From Lysinibacillus xylanilyticus (lineage in GTDB: Bacteria > Bacillota > Bacilli > Bacillales_A > Planococcaceae): a stretch of 64,000 bases of DNA. A model generated the notes under the pieces. The model did not search any database. It was not told the DNA's origin and saw nothing but the letters and a program-made list of their open reading frames with translations. Location: the NCBI RefSeq assembly GCF_001708185.1, contig NZ_MDDN01000006.1:62001-126000 (forward strand), written 5' to 3'. Shown here in pieces: positions 61,855 to 64,000 of the stretch. Positions within the stretch are counted from its first letter, which is position 1. Each line of letters opens with the position of its first letter. The translations under genes were made by a program, and so were the position numbers.

Positions 61855-62772
61855 ATGCAGCTACCAAAGCATGTAACGTTAAAGGAAGTAGGTCCTCGTG
61901 ACGGTTTGCAAAATGAAAAGGCGCATATGGCAACTACCGATAAAGTACAGCTAGTGAATTTACTTAGTCAAACTGGCTTGAATTATATCGAGGTAACGTC
62001 CTTTGTGCATCCGAAGTGGATTCCACAGCTAGCAGATGCAGTGGAGGTACTACAAGCCATTAAACGCCAAAAAGATATAACGTATGCAGCACTAGTACCG
62101 AATATGCGTGGCTTAGAACGTGCATTACAGGCTGATGTGGATGAAGTGAGCGTTTTTATGTCGGCGAGTGAAAGCCATAATAAAAACAATATTAATAAAA
62201 CGATTAATGAAACATTTCCGATAGTAGAGGAAGTAGTTATAGGGGCAAAGGCAGCGCATAAAAAAGTGCGAGGTTATATTTCAACAGTGATTGGATGCCC
62301 ATATGAAGGCTACATACAACCAGAAAAGGTTTTGCGAGTAACAGAAAAATTATTAGAAATGGGCATCGATGAAATTTCACTTGGTGACACAATTGGTGTT
62401 GGCGTACCAACACAGGTGGAAAGGCTTTTAGAAGAATTACTAAAAAGATATCCTGTAGAAAATTTTGCGATGCATTTTCATGATACACGTGGCACGGCAC
62501 TAGCGAATATTGTGAAATCCTTAGAAATGGGGATTACCAAGTTTGATAGTGCACTTGGTGGGCTTGGGGGCTGTCCATATGCCAAGGGAGCATCAGGTAA
62601 TGTAGCTACGGAAGATTTATTGTATTTATTAGATGAAATGGGTATTAAAACAGGTGTAGAACTCAATAAAGTGCTAGAGGCGACGCATTTTATTGAACAG
62701 AAACTAGGGAAGGCAGTTACATCTAAACAAATGGCGATTGCCCGTAATGAAAGGAGTGCGAGTCAATTATGA
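61855..62772 (+). CDS. yngG: hydroxymethylglutaryl-CoA lyase (305 aa)
   Basis: ATG 61855 lies 6 bases after AAGGAGGC; TTG 61852 is less likely. HMGL-like TIM barrel: VTLKEVGPRDGLQNEKAHM (catalytic R and D, metal ligand), YIEVTSFVHPKWIPQLAD, ISLGDTIGVGVPTQVERLL, FAMHFHDTRGTALANI (metal-binding histidines) and GLGGCPYAKGASGNVATEDL (the active-site cysteine loop). It cleaves HMG-CoA to acetoacetate and acetyl-CoA, the last step of leucine breakdown. The stop overlaps the next start (ATGA). Confidence 0.95.
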   Translation: MQLPKHVTLKEVGPRDGLQNEKAHMATTDKVQLVNLLSQTGLNYIEVTSFVHPKWIPQLADAVEVLQAIKRQKDITYAALVPNMRGLERALQADVDEVSVFMSASESHNKNNINKTINETFPIVEEVVIGAKAAHKKVRGYISTVIGCPYEGYIQPEKVLRVTEKLLEMGIDEISLGDTIGVGVPTQVERLLEELLKRYPVENFAMHFHDTRGTALANIVKSLEMGITKFDSALGGLGGCPYAKGASGNVATEDLLYLLDEMGIKTGVELNKVLEATHFIEQKLGKAVTSKQMAIARNERSASQL

Positions 62773-63551
62773 CGCAACTCGTTCGTTTTGAATTATTAGA
62801 CGGCAGCATTGGACTTATTACACTTTCAAGGCCAGAAGCTGCAAATGCAATGTCTGTACAATTACTCCAAGAACTTAGTGCGACATTCGACAAAATTAAT
62901 GGCGATCCGGCAGTGCGAGTTGTCTTGCTAACAGGAGCAGGGGAAAAAGCTTTTTGTGCAGGTGCAGATTTAAAAGAACGGAAAGGAATGTCAGACCGAC
63001 AAGTTAAGCAAATTGTGCATTTAATCGGTGCAACAGTGGCAAAAGTAGAAGCACTCGCTCAGCCCGTTATTGCCGTATTAAATGGCGTTGCTTTTGGTGG
63101 TGGACTCGAACTAGCGTTAGCCTGTGATTTACGTATTGCAGCTTCCCGTGCAAAGATAGGCCTCACGGAAACATCTCTCGGGATTATTCCTGGAGCAGGA
63201 GGTACACAGCGACTTCCTCGGCTCATTGGTATTGGAAAAGCAAAAGAACTAATTTATACGGCCCGTCGATTAAATGCACAGGAAGCAAAAGACTACGGTA
63301 TTGTAGAGTATGTTTTTGAAGGACATGAAGTATTTGAAAAGGCTCAACAGCTAGCACTTGAAATGGCAAAAAATGCACCACTATCTTTAGTACAGGCGAA
63401 AATTGCTATTAATCAAGGGGGCGAGGTAGATTTAGCTACTGGTTTAAAAATCGAATCTCTCGCATATAGTGCTCTGATCCCTACGGAAGATCGTTTAGAG
63501 GGTTTGCTTGCCTTCCAAGAAAAGCGAGCACCACAATATTTAGGGAAATAA
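62769..63551 (+). CDS. yngF: enoyl-CoA hydratase family, methylglutaconyl-CoA hydratase-like (260 aa)
   Basis: ATG 62769 in a 4-base overlap with the lyase gene, so translation is coupled. Crotonase signatures: GAGEKAFCAGADLKERKGMS (oxyanion loop), AVLNGVAFGGGLELALACDL and TSLGIIPGAGGTQRLPRLIG with the catalytic glutamate region. In this operon it should hydrate 3-methylglutaconyl-CoA to HMG-CoA. Confidence 0.93.
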   Translation: MTQLVRFELLDGSIGLITLSRPEAANAMSVQLLQELSATFDKINGDPAVRVVLLTGAGEKAFCAGADLKERKGMSDRQVKQIVHLIGATVAKVEALAQPVIAVLNGVAFGGGLELALACDLRIAASRAKIGLTETSLGIIPGAGGTQRLPRLIGIGKAKELIYTARRLNAQEAKDYGIVEYVFEGHEVFEKAQQLALEMAKNAPLSLVQAKIAINQGGEVDLATGLKIESLAYSALIPTEDRLEGLLAFQEKRAPQYLGK

Positions 63552-63615
63552 GAAACGATATTATTAATTATTTATGCAAAGGCGTAACCGATTGGGCAAA
63601 AAGGAGGAATTAACT

Positions 63616-64000
63616 ATGAGCAATGTATCGACAGAAAATACGACTAAAGCAATGAAGGAACAAATTTTAGCAGGTGGTCTGCCAAAATATCACGATAAAA
63701 ATGCACAACAAGGGAAGCTATTTGTGCGTGAACGACTCGAATTATTATTAGATGATGGACTTCAATCAGAGGATGGTCTGTATGCAAACTGCTTAGCTGG
63801 CGATTTACCGGCAGATGGCGTAGTAACAGGAATCGGTAAAATCCATGGTCGTACTGTTTGTGTTTTAGCAAACGATTCGACGATTAAAGCTGGCTCTTGG
63901 GGTAAACGTACAGTAGAAAAAATGATTCGTATTCAAGAAACAGCAGAAAAGCTAAATTGCCCGTTATTGTATCTAGTCGATTCAGCAGGTGCACGTATTA
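63616..64000 (+). CDS. yngE: carboxyltransferase subunit of methylcrotonyl-CoA-type carboxylase, 5' part
   Basis: ATG 63616 after AAGGAGG; the frame runs off the window. The first 128 residues (MKEQILAGGLPKYHDKNAQQ, LFVRERLELLLDDG, VVTGIGKIHGRTVCVLANDS, KLNCPLLYLVDSAGARI) are the N-terminal crotonase-like part of a propionyl/methylcrotonyl-CoA carboxylase beta subunit. It transfers CO2 from biotin-carrier (yngHB) to the acyl-CoA. Confidence 0.93.
   Translation, partial: MSNVSTENTTKAMKEQILAGGLPKYHDKNAQQGKLFVRERLELLLDDGLQSEDGLYANCLAGDLPADGVVTGIGKIHGRTVCVLANDSTIKAGSWGKRTVEKMIRIQETAEKLNCPLLYLVDSAGARI

Noticed and set aside
1-64000. tRNA, rRNA and riboswitch genes
   Set aside because: No cloverleaf, rRNA segment or known riboswitch core was recognised by eye; a covariance-model scan would be needed to exclude short RNAs.

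Overview
The window is low-GC Firmicute DNA. The gene set points to a spore-forming Bacillales bacterium close to Lysinibacillus: CotB-like spore coat proteins, an SE1832-family small protein, an AmhX-type amidohydrolase, a yng-type leucine-degradation operon and an Spx paralogue. This genus assignment is inference. No rRNA, tRNA or CRISPR array was found.

Region 1 (about 1-20,100) is an accessory region that looks like a decayed prophage or integrative element. It holds a frameshifted phage replication initiator carrying a 22-bp iteron array, an ERCC4-type nuclease, DUF771 and BRO-N antirepressor genes, a J-domain-like protein, and two broken terminase small-subunit copies. It also holds an IS3-family insertion whose transposase frame has an amber codon, an alpha/beta hydrolase, small phage-like genes, and a fusion of a GHKL ATPase with a zinc metallopeptidase motif (14873-16312). 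The end of the region has a frameshifted SRPBCC gene, a three-gene Xre/membrane-protein cassette behind a palindromic operator, and remnants of an Xre gene and an IS1380-type transposase.

Region 2 (about 20,100-31,800) carries two Sm-like/CotB-like spore-coat-type genes, a MITE-like 159-bp element, an ArsB-type efflux permease, a chemotaxis receptor, a large LPXTG surface protein with 37 tandem 7-residue repeats, and an orphan ECF sigma factor.

Region 3 (about 31,800-57,100) is mostly chromosomal housekeeping. It contains a PucR-type regulator divergent from an MFS/AbgB-like pair, an spx-like/marR pair with twin operators, an ABC-F ATPase, glycosyltransferases, a two-gene SF1 helicase cassette, topB, a broken RpiR regulator beside amhX, and a TetR regulator. 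Two repeat families lie between these genes: a composite GC-rich family (GCGAAAGCGAAGCG core with conserved hairpin ends) at about 39.9, 42.6, 43.5-44.1 and 57.0-57.3 kb, and a 21-bp-period GATAAA family at 31.7 and 48.8 kb.

Region 4 (57,100-64,000, running off the end) is a leucine/isovalerate catabolic operon in the order yngJ-I-H-HB-G-F-E. A perfect TetR-type palindrome precedes it. Together the products would convert isovaleryl-CoA through methylcrotonyl-, methylglutaconyl- and HMG-CoA to acetoacetate and acetyl-CoA.

The strongest candidates for something undescribed are the GHKL-HEXXH fusion, the helicase cassette and the composite intergenic repeat family.
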